The translations under genes were made by a program, and so were the position numbers. 43,841 bases of DNA, from NCBI GenBank assembly GCA_017453485.1, contig JAFTEW010000045.1:1-43841 (forward strand), read 5' to 3'. The notes below the pieces were generated by a model that was not told the origin of the DNA, did no database searches, and saw nothing but the letters and a program-made list of their open reading frames with translations. Source of the stretch: Alphaproteobacteria bacterium (lineage in GTDB: Bacteria > Pseudomonadota > Alphaproteobacteria > CAAHEQ01 > UBA3637). Every line of letters starts with the position of its first letter. Position 1 is the first letter of the stretch. Shown in pieces: positions 1 through 8,108 of this stretch.

Positions 1-270
1 ATGGGAACGCCAATCAGCCCCCCTATATCCGGGGGGCCCATTTGTTTCTTGTAAGTATTCCACCATATAATCAATTTTTTGAGCAACATCCATTTTTATC
101 TTATGTGCTTCTGCCGTCTGTACAATGGATGAAGTTCCTGGGGAATCAGACACTTGATCTTTTTCTTTATTTCCGCCCCAGAGCAAGGTAGCAGCACCTA
201 ATCCCATTAAAATAAATTTCTTTAATGTTTTGACCAACGGAATACGTTCTACTTTATTTTCCACAGGCAT
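1..270 (-). CDS. Partial small membrane-anchored protein, 5' part only
   Basis: An open frame runs from an ATG at 270 to the window edge without a stop, giving about 90 residues. The protein starts MPVENKVERIPLVKTLKKF, followed by one hydrophobic segment near residues 19-33 and then a polar region with a Gly/Pro-rich stretch (NGPPGYRGADW). An AGGGA ribosome site lies about 8 nt before the ATG, and a good sigma70 promoter lies at 294-321. The family is not recognised. It is likely an inner-membrane protein with most of its chain on one side. The C-terminus lies outside the window. Confidence 0.6.
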   Translation of the reverse strand, partial: MPVENKVERIPLVKTLKKFILMGLGAATLLWGGNKEKDQVSDSPGTSSIVQTAEAHKIKMDVAQKIDYMVEYLQETNGPPGYRGADWRSH

Positions 271-293
271 ATCTGTTCCCTACCCTCACTTTA

Positions 294-321
294 ATTATAC
301 AACAACAAGCAGGAATGTCAA
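294..321 (-). promoter_or_regulatory. sigma70-type promoter for the partial gene at 270
   Basis: On the minus strand TTGACA (321-316) and TATAAT (299-294) are separated by 16 nt, placing the start of transcription about 20 nt before the ATG at 270. Confidence 0.65.
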
Positions 322-328
322 GATATTC

Positions 329-362
329 ATTTTTATGAAAAAAATTGAATATTCATAAAAAT
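329..362. repeat. AT-only inverted repeat between divergent genes
   Basis: Perfect 11-bp arms, ATTTTTATGAA (329-339) and TTCATAAAAAT (352-362), are separated by 12 nt. They lie between the minus-strand promoter at 294-321 and the plus-strand gene at 485. It could be an operator or simply AT-rich sequence. Confidence 0.4.
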
Positions 363-448
363 AGATTAGGTATCTCTGATTGACTTTTGGACATTTATCC
401 AGTATTGAAAACTATTCTCCGTATCAACGGAAAAAGCCCCTTAATCAC

Positions 449-477
449 TTGACTTTTGGTTTAAAATATGATATAGT
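449..477 (+). promoter_or_regulatory. Promoter placing +1 at the ATG of the GNAT-like gene
   Basis: TTGACT (449-454) and TATAGT (472-477) are separated by 17 nt. The expected start of transcription is about 484, immediately before the ATG at 485, so the message should be leaderless. Confidence 0.6.
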
Positions 478-484
478 GGTGGGC

Positions 485-1087
485 ATGGCGATTGATGCTT
501 ATATGTGGCAAACGGACGCGGATATGGCGCGGGATAATGCCACGGAAAAACATTATCAGTTTTTTTCTGACGGGATGCCGGTCGGACGAGCGGCCACTCG
601 GGTTTTGCGTCATGCCTTTGCTTTCCGGGAGCAACAGCAATTTTTTCCGGCTTCCTGGTTTCAGGGAAATGCAGGCGTCATCGGCGGTTATTATTCTGTC
701 GCCAGGTTGAAGCCGATATTGAACATTACGTGTTATAATTTTAAAAATTATCGTGGCGTAGGCTATGGTCGAGCCGGGTTGCAAAAACTGTATTTACTAT
801 CCCGCCGCTTGGGATGTGATGGGCGAATAGTCTTGACGGCCACAAATAACGCCGGCGGCTTTTATGAACATTGCGGTTTTCAAGGTCTAAAAGCCGGAAA
901 TGACGGAGAAAAGTATTTTGATCCCCAATGTCAAACGCTGAAAAAACTGTTTCAAAGAAATCATATCCGAAATTTTACAATACAGGAAATTCCATCGGCT
1001 GATCAAATACGGAAGGTCCCTCTCTCTGATAAGACAGGTATTTACGCTCGATTACAAAAGGTTATAGCCTGTATGGAAAGAATTTAA
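485..1087 (+). CDS. GNAT-like acetyltransferase domain protein
   Basis: The protein has 200 residues from the ATG at 485. The central part, NYRGVGYGRAGLQKLYLLSRR followed by a NNAGGFYEHCGF segment, resembles acetyl-CoA-binding motif A and the following strand-helix of GNAT N-acetyltransferases. This is a family-level assignment only; the substrate is unknown. The frame can be extended upstream to a TTG at 380, but that would place a clean promoter (449-477) inside the gene and add a low-complexity start, so the ATG is preferred. There is no Shine-Dalgarno sequence. The gene stands alone between a divergent membrane-protein gene and tRNA-Ser. Confidence 0.6.
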   Translation: MAIDAYMWQTDADMARDNATEKHYQFFSDGMPVGRAATRVLRHAFAFREQQQFFPASWFQGNAGVIGGYYSVARLKPILNITCYNFKNYRGVGYGRAGLQKLYLLSRRLGCDGRIVLTATNNAGGFYEHCGFQGLKAGNDGEKYFDPQCQTLKKLFQRNHIRNFTIQEIPSADQIRKVPLSDKTGIYARLQKVIACMERI

Positions 1088-1202
1088 TTATCCCAAACAA
1101 CAATCATTTAATCTGACGAGTACTGCCGCGCTTTGTGAACGAACCCCATATCCGGTTTTCTCCGCCATTAATCATATAAAATCTATGCTCATGCAACTAT
1201 TT

Positions 1203-1293
1203 TGGCGGGAAGATGGGGATTCGAACCCCAGATAGAGACAAGCCCTATAACAGATTTCGAGTCTGCCGCATTCGACCACTCTGCCATCTTCCC
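1203..1293 (-). tRNA. tRNA-Ser (anticodon CGA)
   Basis: This is a class II tRNA with a long variable arm, 91 nt including an encoded CCA (1203-1205). The acceptor strands GGGAAGA and TCTTCCC pair perfectly. The anticodon loop CTCGAAA gives anticodon CGA, reading UCG codons. The T arm contains GGTTCGAATCC. The first 36 nt are duplicated upstream (see 1404-1447), so the gene sits about 200 nt behind its only clear promoter (1494-1522). Confidence 0.95.
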
Positions 1294-1301
1294 TATTTAC
1301 T
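1258..1301. repeat. 44-bp direct repeat, copy 1 (inside tRNA-Ser)
   Basis: This 44-bp sequence is identical to 1404-1447. It holds nucleotides 1-36 of tRNA-Ser plus 8 nt of its 5' flank. Confidence 0.95.
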
Positions 1302-1403
1302 CTCAATCTGTTATAACGGTCTGCTGACGCATCCCTGACAGATATTGTCCGCTTCGCGCTGTTAAAGGTCGCGCTCCGCGTTCTCTCACCTTCGGTTCGG
1401 TAG
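1302..1403. other. GC-rich spacer between the two tRNA-Ser repeat copies
   Basis: This 102-nt segment is richer in G and C than its surroundings and has no credible ORF. It contains GCTGACGC; its complement GCGTCAGC also occurs in the GC-rich segment beside tRNA-Gln, at 38590-38597, near the second tRNA fragment. It is probably an inserted unit that duplicated part of the tRNA gene. Confidence 0.5.
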
Positions 1404-1447
1404 CGAGTCTGCCGCATTCGACCACTCTGCCATCTTCCCTATTTACT
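1404..1447. repeat. 44-bp direct repeat, copy 2 (tRNA-Ser 5'-half pseudo-copy)
   Basis: This is an exact copy of 1258-1301. On the minus strand it gives an unaccompanied tRNA-Ser 5' half (D arm and half of the anticodon arm) located between the promoter and the intact tRNA gene. It cannot form a full tRNA. Confidence 0.95.
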
Positions 1448-1493
1448 GTCCTGCCATTCCAACCTGCTAATGCTTTCCTGACAGTTCACCCCT

Positions 1494-1522
1494 TCTATAT
1501 CCTATTTTTCAAAAAAATGCAA
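1494..1522 (-). promoter_or_regulatory. Promoter for tRNA-Ser transcript
   Basis: TTGCAT (1522-1517) and TATAGA (1499-1494) are separated by 17 nt. Transcription from here would cross the 5'-half copy and the spacer before reaching the intact tRNA-Ser. Confidence 0.55.
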
Positions 1523-1593
1523 CCTTAAACACATTTTTTTCTGTCTTTTTTTATTTTTTTGAATTATGATACGAACAAAGAAAGGATGAAAAA

Positions 1594-3660
1594 ATGAGAT
1601 TTAGAGACGTTGTATATTATTCTAGAAGATATAAAAATTGGTTGATAATGCTGTTTATTTTCAGCATATCCTTCTTTTTATCCGAATATTTAGTCTATCA
1701 GTGGACGGACTGGTCTTTACAAATGTCCAGCACGGATCAAATCTTTACGTCGGTTTTGTATGATTCGGTTATCCAGGCTTTGCTGCTGTATATCAGTATT
1801 GTTATTTCCTCTCTGTTTTTTATTGTTTTATTCAAAATTTTCGGATTTTTCAAAAGACGGGAAATCGAAATCTTATTAGAACAAACAACTAAGGAACTAC
1901 GGCACGAAAATCGGGAACTGTATCATAAACTCTCATCCTATTATTCCATTATGAATCAAGCTCCGGCCGGCATTTTTGTGACCCGAAACAATCGCATTCA
2001 ATTGTGCAATAAAGCCATGAGTCCTTTTTGGTCAGAAAAACCGACAGACGCCCTGGGGAAAAACGTTTTTTCACTTTTTGCCAAACCGGTAGAAATTGAA
2101 AAAATTTTTGATAAGTGCCTGGCCATGTTGGATAAAAAATCAAGTTGGTCAGTTCAAACACAAATTACTCGCCGGGACGGGGAGAAAATGCTTTATCAGG
2201 TATCCGCATTTCCGATGGATAAAAATAATATTAAACAAGGTGTTATTTGGCTTTTTCAGGATTTTTCCGCCGAAGCCTGGAACATAGAACTGGAAAAGTA
2301 TTATCAAACCGTTTTTCGGGCTTTAACCTTACTTCATAATTTCAGTGATAATGATAACGAATATGATTTATTGAAACAAATACTGAATGAAATTATCGGT
2401 ATATATGGTTTAAAAACAGCGTTCTTTTTAACTTATCACGATCGGCATTTAAAGGTAAACTTTATCGTTGGTGACGATCAAGATTTCCCGGATATCAAGC
2501 GAGATATTGATTTAGATGATAAAAAACTCCAAAACATCGCCGTTGTTCAGGCCTTTATGACACAACGCGCCATCGGTTTCAGCGATATTCGTAATATCTC
2601 CTACTATAAAGAATCATTCCGCCGTCGTAATAAGAAAACAGTTCTTTCCACCTATGCTTTCCCGATTATTATTGAAGGGAAAGTTGAAGGAATTATCAGT
2701 CTATACGGACATAAAGTTGGCTTTTTCTCGGACAGTTTAATTTTCCGCCTGCATCAGTTGTTATCCGAAATTTCGGAAAATATCGGGCTTATTCGGTTGC
2801 GGCGACGGTCGCAATTAGCGATTCATCAATATGAAGAACGGTTGCGTTTGCAAATTCACCAATTGGAAGAAAATAGACAAACCATGCAAGAGCAGGCAAT
2901 CATTTTGAAAGAAGCCCGAGAAACGGCCGAAAACGACAATAAAGCCAAATCTGATTTTATTGCAAATATGAGCCACGAATTGCGCACGCCACTTAATGCC
3001 ATTTTGGGATTTTCCGAAGCGATGGTCAGTGAAACTTTCGGTCCATTGCCTCCCCAATATCGGGAATATGTTCAATATGTTTATTCCAGTGGCCGTTATC
3101 TTTTATCCTTAATCAATGATATCTTGGATTTATCCGGTTTGGAAGGAAACCATGTCAAATTAAAGGATGCCGATATTGAGTTAATACCCTTTGTTAACAC
3201 AATTTTAGAAGTCGTCAAGCACTATCCCGGCGGTATGAAGCGAAATATGACATATCATATTAAACCGAAAAATATCGGCATCCGATTGGACGAACGCTCT
3301 TTAAAACAAATCTTTTTGAATGTCTTATCAAATGCTATTAAATTTACGGATGATGGTGGAAAAATTGATATTGATATCCGCCTGACCCGGCAAAAAGAAC
3401 TGCAAATGACTATCAGCGATAACGGCATCGGTATTCCGAAAGATAAAATCGGTTTATTGTTTCAACCGTTCAGTCAAGTTGAAAATGTTATGACCCGCAA
3501 ACACAAGGGAACAGGATTAGGATTGGTTCTGGTTAAACGTTTAACGGAATTACAGCAAGGAACCATTCGAATGGAAAGTGAAGAAGAAAAAGGAACAAAA
3601 ATTATTATCACTTTCCCGGCAGAACGTGTCATAACCATTAAACAGGAGGCAAAATCATGA
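1594..3660 (+). CDS. Membrane sensor histidine kinase with PAS and GAF-like domains
   Basis: The protein has 688 residues. Two membrane segments (about 15-36 and 58-84) are followed by a linker helix, a PAS domain (about 113-228), a GAF-like domain (about 240-400), a coiled coil (405-450), a HisKA domain with the phospho-acceptor His461 in SHELRTPLNAILGFSE, and an ATPase domain with N box (N576/N580), DNGIGIP (609-615) and GTGLGL (639-644). No receiver domain or response-regulator gene is adjacent, so its partner must lie elsewhere. An AAAGGATG ribosome site precedes the ATG. The stop overlaps the ATG of a periplasmic binding-protein gene, suggesting a shared sensing task. The ligand is unknown. 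Confidence 0.92.
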   Translation: MRFRDVVYYSRRYKNWLIMLFIFSISFFLSEYLVYQWTDWSLQMSSTDQIFTSVLYDSVIQALLLYISIVISSLFFIVLFKIFGFFKRREIEILLEQTTKELRHENRELYHKLSSYYSIMNQAPAGIFVTRNNRIQLCNKAMSPFWSEKPTDALGKNVFSLFAKPVEIEKIFDKCLAMLDKKSSWSVQTQITRRDGEKMLYQVSAFPMDKNNIKQGVIWLFQDFSAEAWNIELEKYYQTVFRALTLLHNFSDNDNEYDLLKQILNEIIGIYGLKTAFFLTYHDRHLKVNFIVGDDQDFPDIKRDIDLDDKKLQNIAVVQAFMTQRAIGFSDIRNISYYKESFRRRNKKTVLSTYAFPIIIEGKVEGIISLYGHKVGFFSDSLIFRLHQLLSEISENIGLIRLRRRSQLAIHQYEERLRLQIHQLEENRQTMQEQAIILKEARETAENDNKAKSDFIANMSHELRTPLNAILGFSEAMVSETFGPLPPQYREYVQYVYSSGRYLLSLINDILDLSGLEGNHVKLKDADIELIPFVNTILEVVKHYPGGMKRNMTYHIKPKNIGIRLDERSLKQIFLNVLSNAIKFTDDGGKIDIDIRLTRQKELQMTISDNGIGIPKDKIGLLFQPFSQVENVMTRKHKGTGLGLVLVKRLTELQQGTIRMESEEEKGTKIIITFPAERVITIKQEAKS

Positions 3661-4628
3661 GATTAATATCTATCACATTATGCGTTTGTCTTTGCCTGAT
3701 ATCCGTATGCGGTCGGGCCGATCGAACGTATATTCAAACGCAAAGAAAAGAACAGATCCAACGAGATGGTAAAGTTCACCTAACCGGTTGCGGTAAACCG
3801 ACAGAGCCATTAAAAGTATCTACTTTTTCAACAAATCCCCCGTTTGGTTGGACAGAAATTGTACCGGAAACAGGTCGTTATACCAGCAAAGGTTTTGGCG
3901 TTGATAAAATCAAAGAAATTACGAAAGACTTAAACATTTATACCCGGGCTGTCGGTTTTCAAACGGATGAAGAGGCCTTTAAAGCATTTCAATCCGGCAA
4001 AATTGATATTTTAGTCGGACAATACTATAACCCGAAATTACGGGGAGATGGACACACCTATCTGACACCTTCCCTATTTCAAAATGTGATTTCGGTTGTT
4101 TTTATGAAAGGAAAGGAAAAAGAAGTCCGTAAATTCAAAGAATTAATCGGATTAAAAGGTGTCGTTCGAAAGGATGAATTATTCTACTCTTATATTTATC
4201 CCCTGTTGCCCAAAGAATTACAGATTGAACAGGTTATTGACTCCAAAGAGGCTTTCTCAAAACTCATAACCGGGGAGGCAGATTATTTATTAGCCAGTCC
4301 CTATTCGGCCGAAGCGGAAGCCCGTCGTTTTAAAATTAATCAAGACATTGTGATGACGCCCGTTCCCTTGTTAGGACAGGAATTGTTTGTGCTGTATTCC
4401 AAAAATTCCATGTGCCCCGAATATCGAAAATCAATCGCAAAAAAATTAAAAGAGAAAAAACAGGATACAAAAGCTTTATCCAGAGAATTAATAAATTACA
4501 TTGATGTTTGGGGACAACGTTTTCGGGATGATCCGCCTTTGACACAAGAACTATATCCGAATGCCCAAGAAGAATCACCCATCCCAGAAAACAATGAAAT
4601 ATCAAAAGCAACCGAAGAAGTAAAATGA
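3657..4628 (+). CDS. Periplasmic solute-binding protein, family 3-like
   Basis: The protein has 323 residues with a signal peptide (about 1-21, cleaved near CGRA/DRT). The mature part resembles amino-acid-type extracellular binding proteins: a first-lobe strand PLKVSTFSTNPPFGW, a turn into GFGVDKIKEI, and the hinge-like region FQSGKIDILVGQYYNPK. The gene overlaps the histidine-kinase gene by ATGA, and its own stop overlaps queA by ATGA. No ABC permease or ATPase is nearby, so it probably feeds a signal to the kinase rather than serving uptake. That role is inference. The C-terminal 35 residues are Glu/Pro-rich and probably disordered. Confidence 0.75.
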   Translation: MRLISITLCVCLCLISVCGRADRTYIQTQRKEQIQRDGKVHLTGCGKPTEPLKVSTFSTNPPFGWTEIVPETGRYTSKGFGVDKIKEITKDLNIYTRAVGFQTDEEAFKAFQSGKIDILVGQYYNPKLRGDGHTYLTPSLFQNVISVVFMKGKEKEVRKFKELIGLKGVVRKDELFYSYIYPLLPKELQIEQVIDSKEAFSKLITGEADYLLASPYSAEAEARRFKINQDIVMTPVPLLGQELFVLYSKNSMCPEYRKSIAKKLKEKKQDTKALSRELINYIDVWGQRFRDDPPLTQELYPNAQEESPIPENNEISKATEEVK

Positions 4629-5668
4629 GAACGGATATTTTCACATTTGATATGCCGGCGGAACTGATTGCCGATTATCCGGTCGAACCGCGAGATTCTG
4701 CCCGATTGATGCATATTTTATCGGATGGTTCCACCGAAGACAAAATCGTATCAGATTTGGTTGATTTATTAAGGCCGGATGATATTTTGGTTTTTAATGA
4801 TACCAAGGTTATCCCGGCTCGCTTATACGGCTTACGCGGTCAGGCAAAAATTGAACTAACCCTTTTTAAGCAGGAAAATTTAAGTGATTGGGTCACGTTG
4901 ATAAAAAATGCACGTCGATTAAAAATCGGTGATTTAATCACTTTTGATTCTGATTTAACGGCATCGGTTTTAAGAAAAACAGATACCGGGGCCGTCATCG
5001 TACATTTCAACAAATCCGGTGCTGATTTAATGGCAGCCCTGCATCAAATCGGAACAATGCCCCTACCACCCTATATCAAACGGGAACGGGGCGGGAAAGA
5101 GTCGGATAAAGCCGATTATCAAACAATTTATGCCAAGCATGAAGGCGCCGTGGCCGCCCCAACAGCCGGTTTACATTTTACCGATGATTTGTTTCATCGG
5201 TTGGATGAAAAAGGCATTGAAAAATTATTTGTGACTTTGCATGTCGGCGGCGGCACATTTTTACCGGTTAAAGTTGATGATACGGATAATCATAAAATGC
5301 ACGCCGAATATGGTGTCATCACACCGGAAGTTGCCGAAAAAATAAATCGGGCCAAACAGGCCGGACGACGGATTATTCCGATCGGGACAACCTCATTAAG
5401 GTTGCTGGAATCGGCAACCGATGAAAACGGAATTATTCACCCCTTTGCTCAGGAAACAAGCATTTTTATTACGCCCGGTTATCGTTTTAAAATTATTGAT
5501 GCTTTGTTTACCAATTTTCATTTGTCCGGTTCAACCTTGTTTATGTTGGTTTGCGCTTTTGCCGGAATTGACACCATGAAAAAAGCTTATCAAACAGCCA
5601 TCCGTAAGAAATATCGTTTTTTTTCTTACGGGGATGCCTGCTTGATTGAAAAGCCGAACGCTCAATGA
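4625..5668 (+). CDS. queA: S-adenosylmethionine:tRNA ribosyltransferase-isomerase
   Basis: The enzyme transfers and isomerises the ribosyl part of SAM onto 7-aminomethyl-7-deazaguanine at tRNA position 34, making epoxyqueuosine. The protein has 347 residues, the usual family length. Conserved blocks include LVFNDTKVIPARL (55-67), GAVAAPTAGLHFT (174-186), LHVGGGTFLPV (205-215) and a C-terminal NFHLSGSTLFMLV. The start codon overlaps the previous gene by ATGA, so translation is probably coupled. Linkage to the kinase and binding protein has no obvious functional reason. Confidence 0.97.
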   Translation: MRTDIFTFDMPAELIADYPVEPRDSARLMHILSDGSTEDKIVSDLVDLLRPDDILVFNDTKVIPARLYGLRGQAKIELTLFKQENLSDWVTLIKNARRLKIGDLITFDSDLTASVLRKTDTGAVIVHFNKSGADLMAALHQIGTMPLPPYIKRERGGKESDKADYQTIYAKHEGAVAAPTAGLHFTDDLFHRLDEKGIEKLFVTLHVGGGTFLPVKVDDTDNHKMHAEYGVITPEVAEKINRAKQAGRRIIPIGTTSLRLLESATDENGIIHPFAQETSIFITPGYRFKIIDALFTNFHLSGSTLFMLVCAFAGIDTMKKAYQTAIRKKYRFFSYGDACLIEKPNAQ

Positions 5669-6357
5669 GTATCCTCTAACTGCAAGAGGCAAAAAATCGC
5701 GATAATTGTCGCCAGAAATAAACTACCCACCCAGGAAAATGACGTTCGGCACAATAAAAAAATGATATCCAATCCGATAACGGCCCACCAACCAATCCAG
5801 GCACTACGGCGTATCTGTTGTTCGTCTTTATCTTTTTTTAAAAGCCGAAAAATAAATATGGATAATCCAACCGTTCCCCAATATCCGACAAATAGAAAAA
5901 TGAAAGCCATCCCCCCTATCATTATTCCGATTTGGATTGTCATTTGTTTTAAAATTTTCTGGATAACCGCTTGATCAATCTTTACACTTTCCATCGGCAA
6001 AGTATAGCGCATTACTTGTCCCCGCAACGCTATCGTTAAAAAACGACGCCCTAAAAATAAGCCGGAAGCGGAATCCGGAGTCAGTGAATCCTGATTGGTA
6101 TCTAATTTAATAACAATATCCGTATTCGGTATTTTTCTCTCCCAAATCGTGCGAAGCGGTGTTTGCACCTGCTCTTGACCAATTTCGATAATCGGAACCT
6201 CACGGATAACCGTTTGGATAGTGTCTTGACGGATAAGAGTGTGAAAAAAGAAGCCGACCAATCCCCCAATAATAACCCCGATTATGCCCATCAGGCAAGC
6301 ACTTTTAGAGCCCGTCAACTCTTTTCCCCGCTCAATATAATTCTCCAAATATGCCAT
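5662..6357 (-). CDS. Hypothetical inner-membrane protein
   Basis: The protein has 231 residues from ATG 6357. The upstream in-frame ATG at 6363 directly abuts the GGGGG ribosome-site sequence, so the second ATG fits better. One membrane segment lies near 20-38. A soluble loop of about 100 residues contains RFLTIALRG and MRYTLPMESV, and three more membrane segments lie near 140-165, 188-207 and 209-226. The family is not recognised. The 3' end overlaps the end of queA by 7 nt on the opposite strand. Confidence 0.7.
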   Translation of the reverse strand: MAYLENYIERGKELTGSKSACLMGIIGVIIGGLVGFFFHTLIRQDTIQTVIREVPIIEIGQEQVQTPLRTIWERKIPNTDIVIKLDTNQDSLTPDSASGLFLGRRFLTIALRGQVMRYTLPMESVKIDQAVIQKILKQMTIQIGIMIGGMAFIFLFVGYWGTVGLSIFIFRLLKKDKDEQQIRRSAWIGWWAVIGLDIIFLLCRTSFSWVGSLFLATIIAIFCLLQLEDTH

Positions 6358-6375
6358 CTTCATCCCCCAAATTTA

Positions 6376-6407
6376 CACAAAAAAAGGGATAGTCAGACTA
6401 TCCCTTT
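6376..6407 (-). terminator. Rho-independent terminator after the DUF2934 gene
   Basis: An 11-bp perfect stem (AAAGGGATAGT, loop CAG, ACTATCCCTTT; 6383-6407) is followed on the minus strand by seven T residues. Confidence 0.85.
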
Positions 6408-6424
6408 AAAATAAAAACAGGCAA

Positions 6425-6712
6425 TTATTTTTTAACACCATAAAACGGTTTAGCAACAACAGCCGGCTTTACATTAGCGTTTTTTTTTACAACCGGTTTG
6501 GCAACGACTTTCTTCGTATTTAATTTAACACTGGAAGCCTTGCTTTTTACGTTGTTTTTCACATTGTTCTTAGAAGCGACATTGCCGCAACCGCAAACTT
6601 TGTTGCAAGCCAAATACCAAAATTCCTGGTCACGACCGCTGGGGCAACCGGCATTTTGCCATTCATAATAAGCAGCAACACGAATGTGTTCTTGATTTAA
6701 TTGTTTTGTCAT
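6425..6712 (-). CDS. DUF2934 protein with Lys/Val/Ala-rich tail
   Basis: The protein has 95 residues from ATG 6712. AAAGGAG lies 7 nt upstream; two earlier in-frame ATGs are too close to it or precede it. The N-terminal 40 residues (QEHIRVAAYYEWQNAGCPSG then RDQEFWYLA) match the DUF2934 pattern of a short helical unit. The rest is a basic low-complexity tail rich in VKK/VAKP repeats, which suggests nucleic-acid or polyanion binding, as in other basic-tailed small proteins. Function is unknown. The gene is flanked by its own promoter and a strong terminator, so it is a monocistronic unit. Confidence 0.75.
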   Translation of the reverse strand: MTKQLNQEHIRVAAYYEWQNAGCPSGRDQEFWYLACNKVCGCGNVASKNNVKNNVKSKASSVKLNTKKVVAKPVVKKNANVKPAVVAKPFYGVKK

Positions 6713-6744
6713 GGTCATACTCCTTTTTATTAAAGACAAGGTTC

Positions 6745-6773
6745 AATATAATACCATTTTTTTTAAATTGCAA
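6745..6773 (-). promoter_or_regulatory. Promoter of the DUF2934 gene
   Basis: TTGCAA (6773-6768) and TATATT (6750-6745) are separated by 17 nt, about 30 nt upstream of the ATG. Confidence 0.6.
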
Positions 6774-6800
6774 CACTTTATTTTATGTTTTTTCAAAAAG

Positions 6801-8108
6801 TTATTCCGGGCTATTTAGGCACTTTAAACGCAGAACAGACAGATTTGGCAGTAATGATAATATATCATTTTTTACTTCAATTTCAATCATTTGTCCAATA
6901 CGGCCCGCCGATATACTATCAACCGTCAGGCCCGTATGCACATCATATAAAGCCTGAATCGGCAATCGTATCGGTTCAAATTGATAGGGTGATAAAGCCT
7001 CTAAAACCATACCCGTTTCAATTTTATCTTTCACTTCGACAATCAGGCGATTCGTTTTTTGCCCCCGCACCACACCGGCATAATGCCAATTTCCAAAGCT
7101 GCCGGATACATCGTAACTTTGCGCTTCTGGGCCGGCATTACCATCCAAAAAACCGACCGTATATCCTCGGGACTGTAGGGTCATCAATTCGGCCATATAT
7201 GAATCCGGCTGCCATGATTCGGGGGATTTAAACCAGTCATCAATTGCCCGACGATAGGCCCGCGCCGTGACAGCCGTATAGTATTCGGATTTATTACGGC
7301 CTTCTATTTTAAACGAATCGATTCCGATCGGCAAAATATCATTCAATCGAGGTAATAAACATAAATCCCGTGAGTTCATCACATAAGTGCCGTGTTCATC
7401 CTCATCAATCGGGAAAAATTGACCGGGCCGATTCTCTTCCTCTAAATAATAATTTATATCCTTTTGGGGATGTTCGGGACGATTTGCATACACCCGATAC
7501 CGCCAACGACAGGTATGGGCACAATTACCCTTATTGGCGCTGCGCCCCGTCATAAAATTAGAAAGCAAACAACGACCGGAATAACTGATACACAGGGCCC
7601 CATGAATAAACATTTCAAGCCTGATATCCGGACATTTTCGGCGAATTTCCGTTAACTCGGGCAAGGAAACTTCACGTCCCAGGACACAAAGCGAAGCCCC
7701 TTGCTTTTGCCAAAAACCGACCGTTAAAGAGGAACAAACATTGGCCTGTGTTGAAATATGGCGCGGTAAATCCGGCAACCGCTGTTTGAACAATTCAAAG
7801 ACACCGGGATCTGCTACGATAACACCATCCGGTTTCAAATCCGACAGATGATTGATAAAGGCATCTAATTTAGGAATATCCGAATCGTGCGTAAATAAAT
7901 TGACCGTCAAATAAACCTTCTTACCCAACCGATGCGCATAATCAATACCTGCTTTCATTTCATCCGTTGTAAACGATGTTTTGTTGCGCAAAGACACCGC
8001 CGGCATTCCGGCATAAACCGCATCGGCTCCATACAAAAAAGCCGTTTTTAATCGTTCCAACGATCCGGCTGGCAATAACAATTCCGGCTTTTTGGATGAA
8101 TCAATCAT
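6801..8108 (-). CDS. trhP: U32-family protein, TrhP/YegQ-like
   Basis: The protein has 435 residues, the usual length of the TrhP (YegQ) branch of the U32 family. It starts KPELLLPAGSLERLKTAF and contains the U32 signature EMFIHGALCISYSGRCLLSN with Cys residues, then NKGNCAHTCRW. In E. coli TrhP supports prephenate-dependent 5-hydroxyuridine formation at tRNA U34. That role is transferred from the family, not shown here. The start overlaps the end of the upstream EAL gene by 8 nt, so the two are probably co-transcribed and coupled. Confidence 0.85.
   Translation of the reverse strand: MIDSSKKPELLLPAGSLERLKTAFLYGADAVYAGMPAVSLRNKTSFTTDEMKAGIDYAHRLGKKVYLTVNLFTHDSDIPKLDAFINHLSDLKPDGVIVADPGVFELFKQRLPDLPRHISTQANVCSSLTVGFWQKQGASLCVLGREVSLPELTEIRRKCPDIRLEMFIHGALCISYSGRCLLSNFMTGRSANKGNCAHTCRWRYRVYANRPEHPQKDINYYLEEENRPGQFFPIDEDEHGTYVMNSRDLCLLPRLNDILPIGIDSFKIEGRNKSEYYTAVTARAYRRAIDDWFKSPESWQPDSYMAELMTLQSRGYTVGFLDGNAGPEAQSYDVSGSFGNWHYAGVVRGQKTNRLIVEVKDKIETGMVLEALSPYQFEPIRLPIQALYDVHTGLTVDSISAGRIGQMIEIEVKNDILSLLPNLSVLRLKCLNSPE

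Noticed and set aside
380-484. Upstream extension of the GNAT-like gene to a TTG start
   Set aside because: It would span a well-formed promoter and a second TTGACTTTTGG-like stretch and has no ribosome site; the ATG at 485 fits better.
1172-1417. Open frame across tRNA-Ser and its duplicate
   Set aside because: It covers the tRNA gene and the repeat, with no ribosome site or family resemblance.
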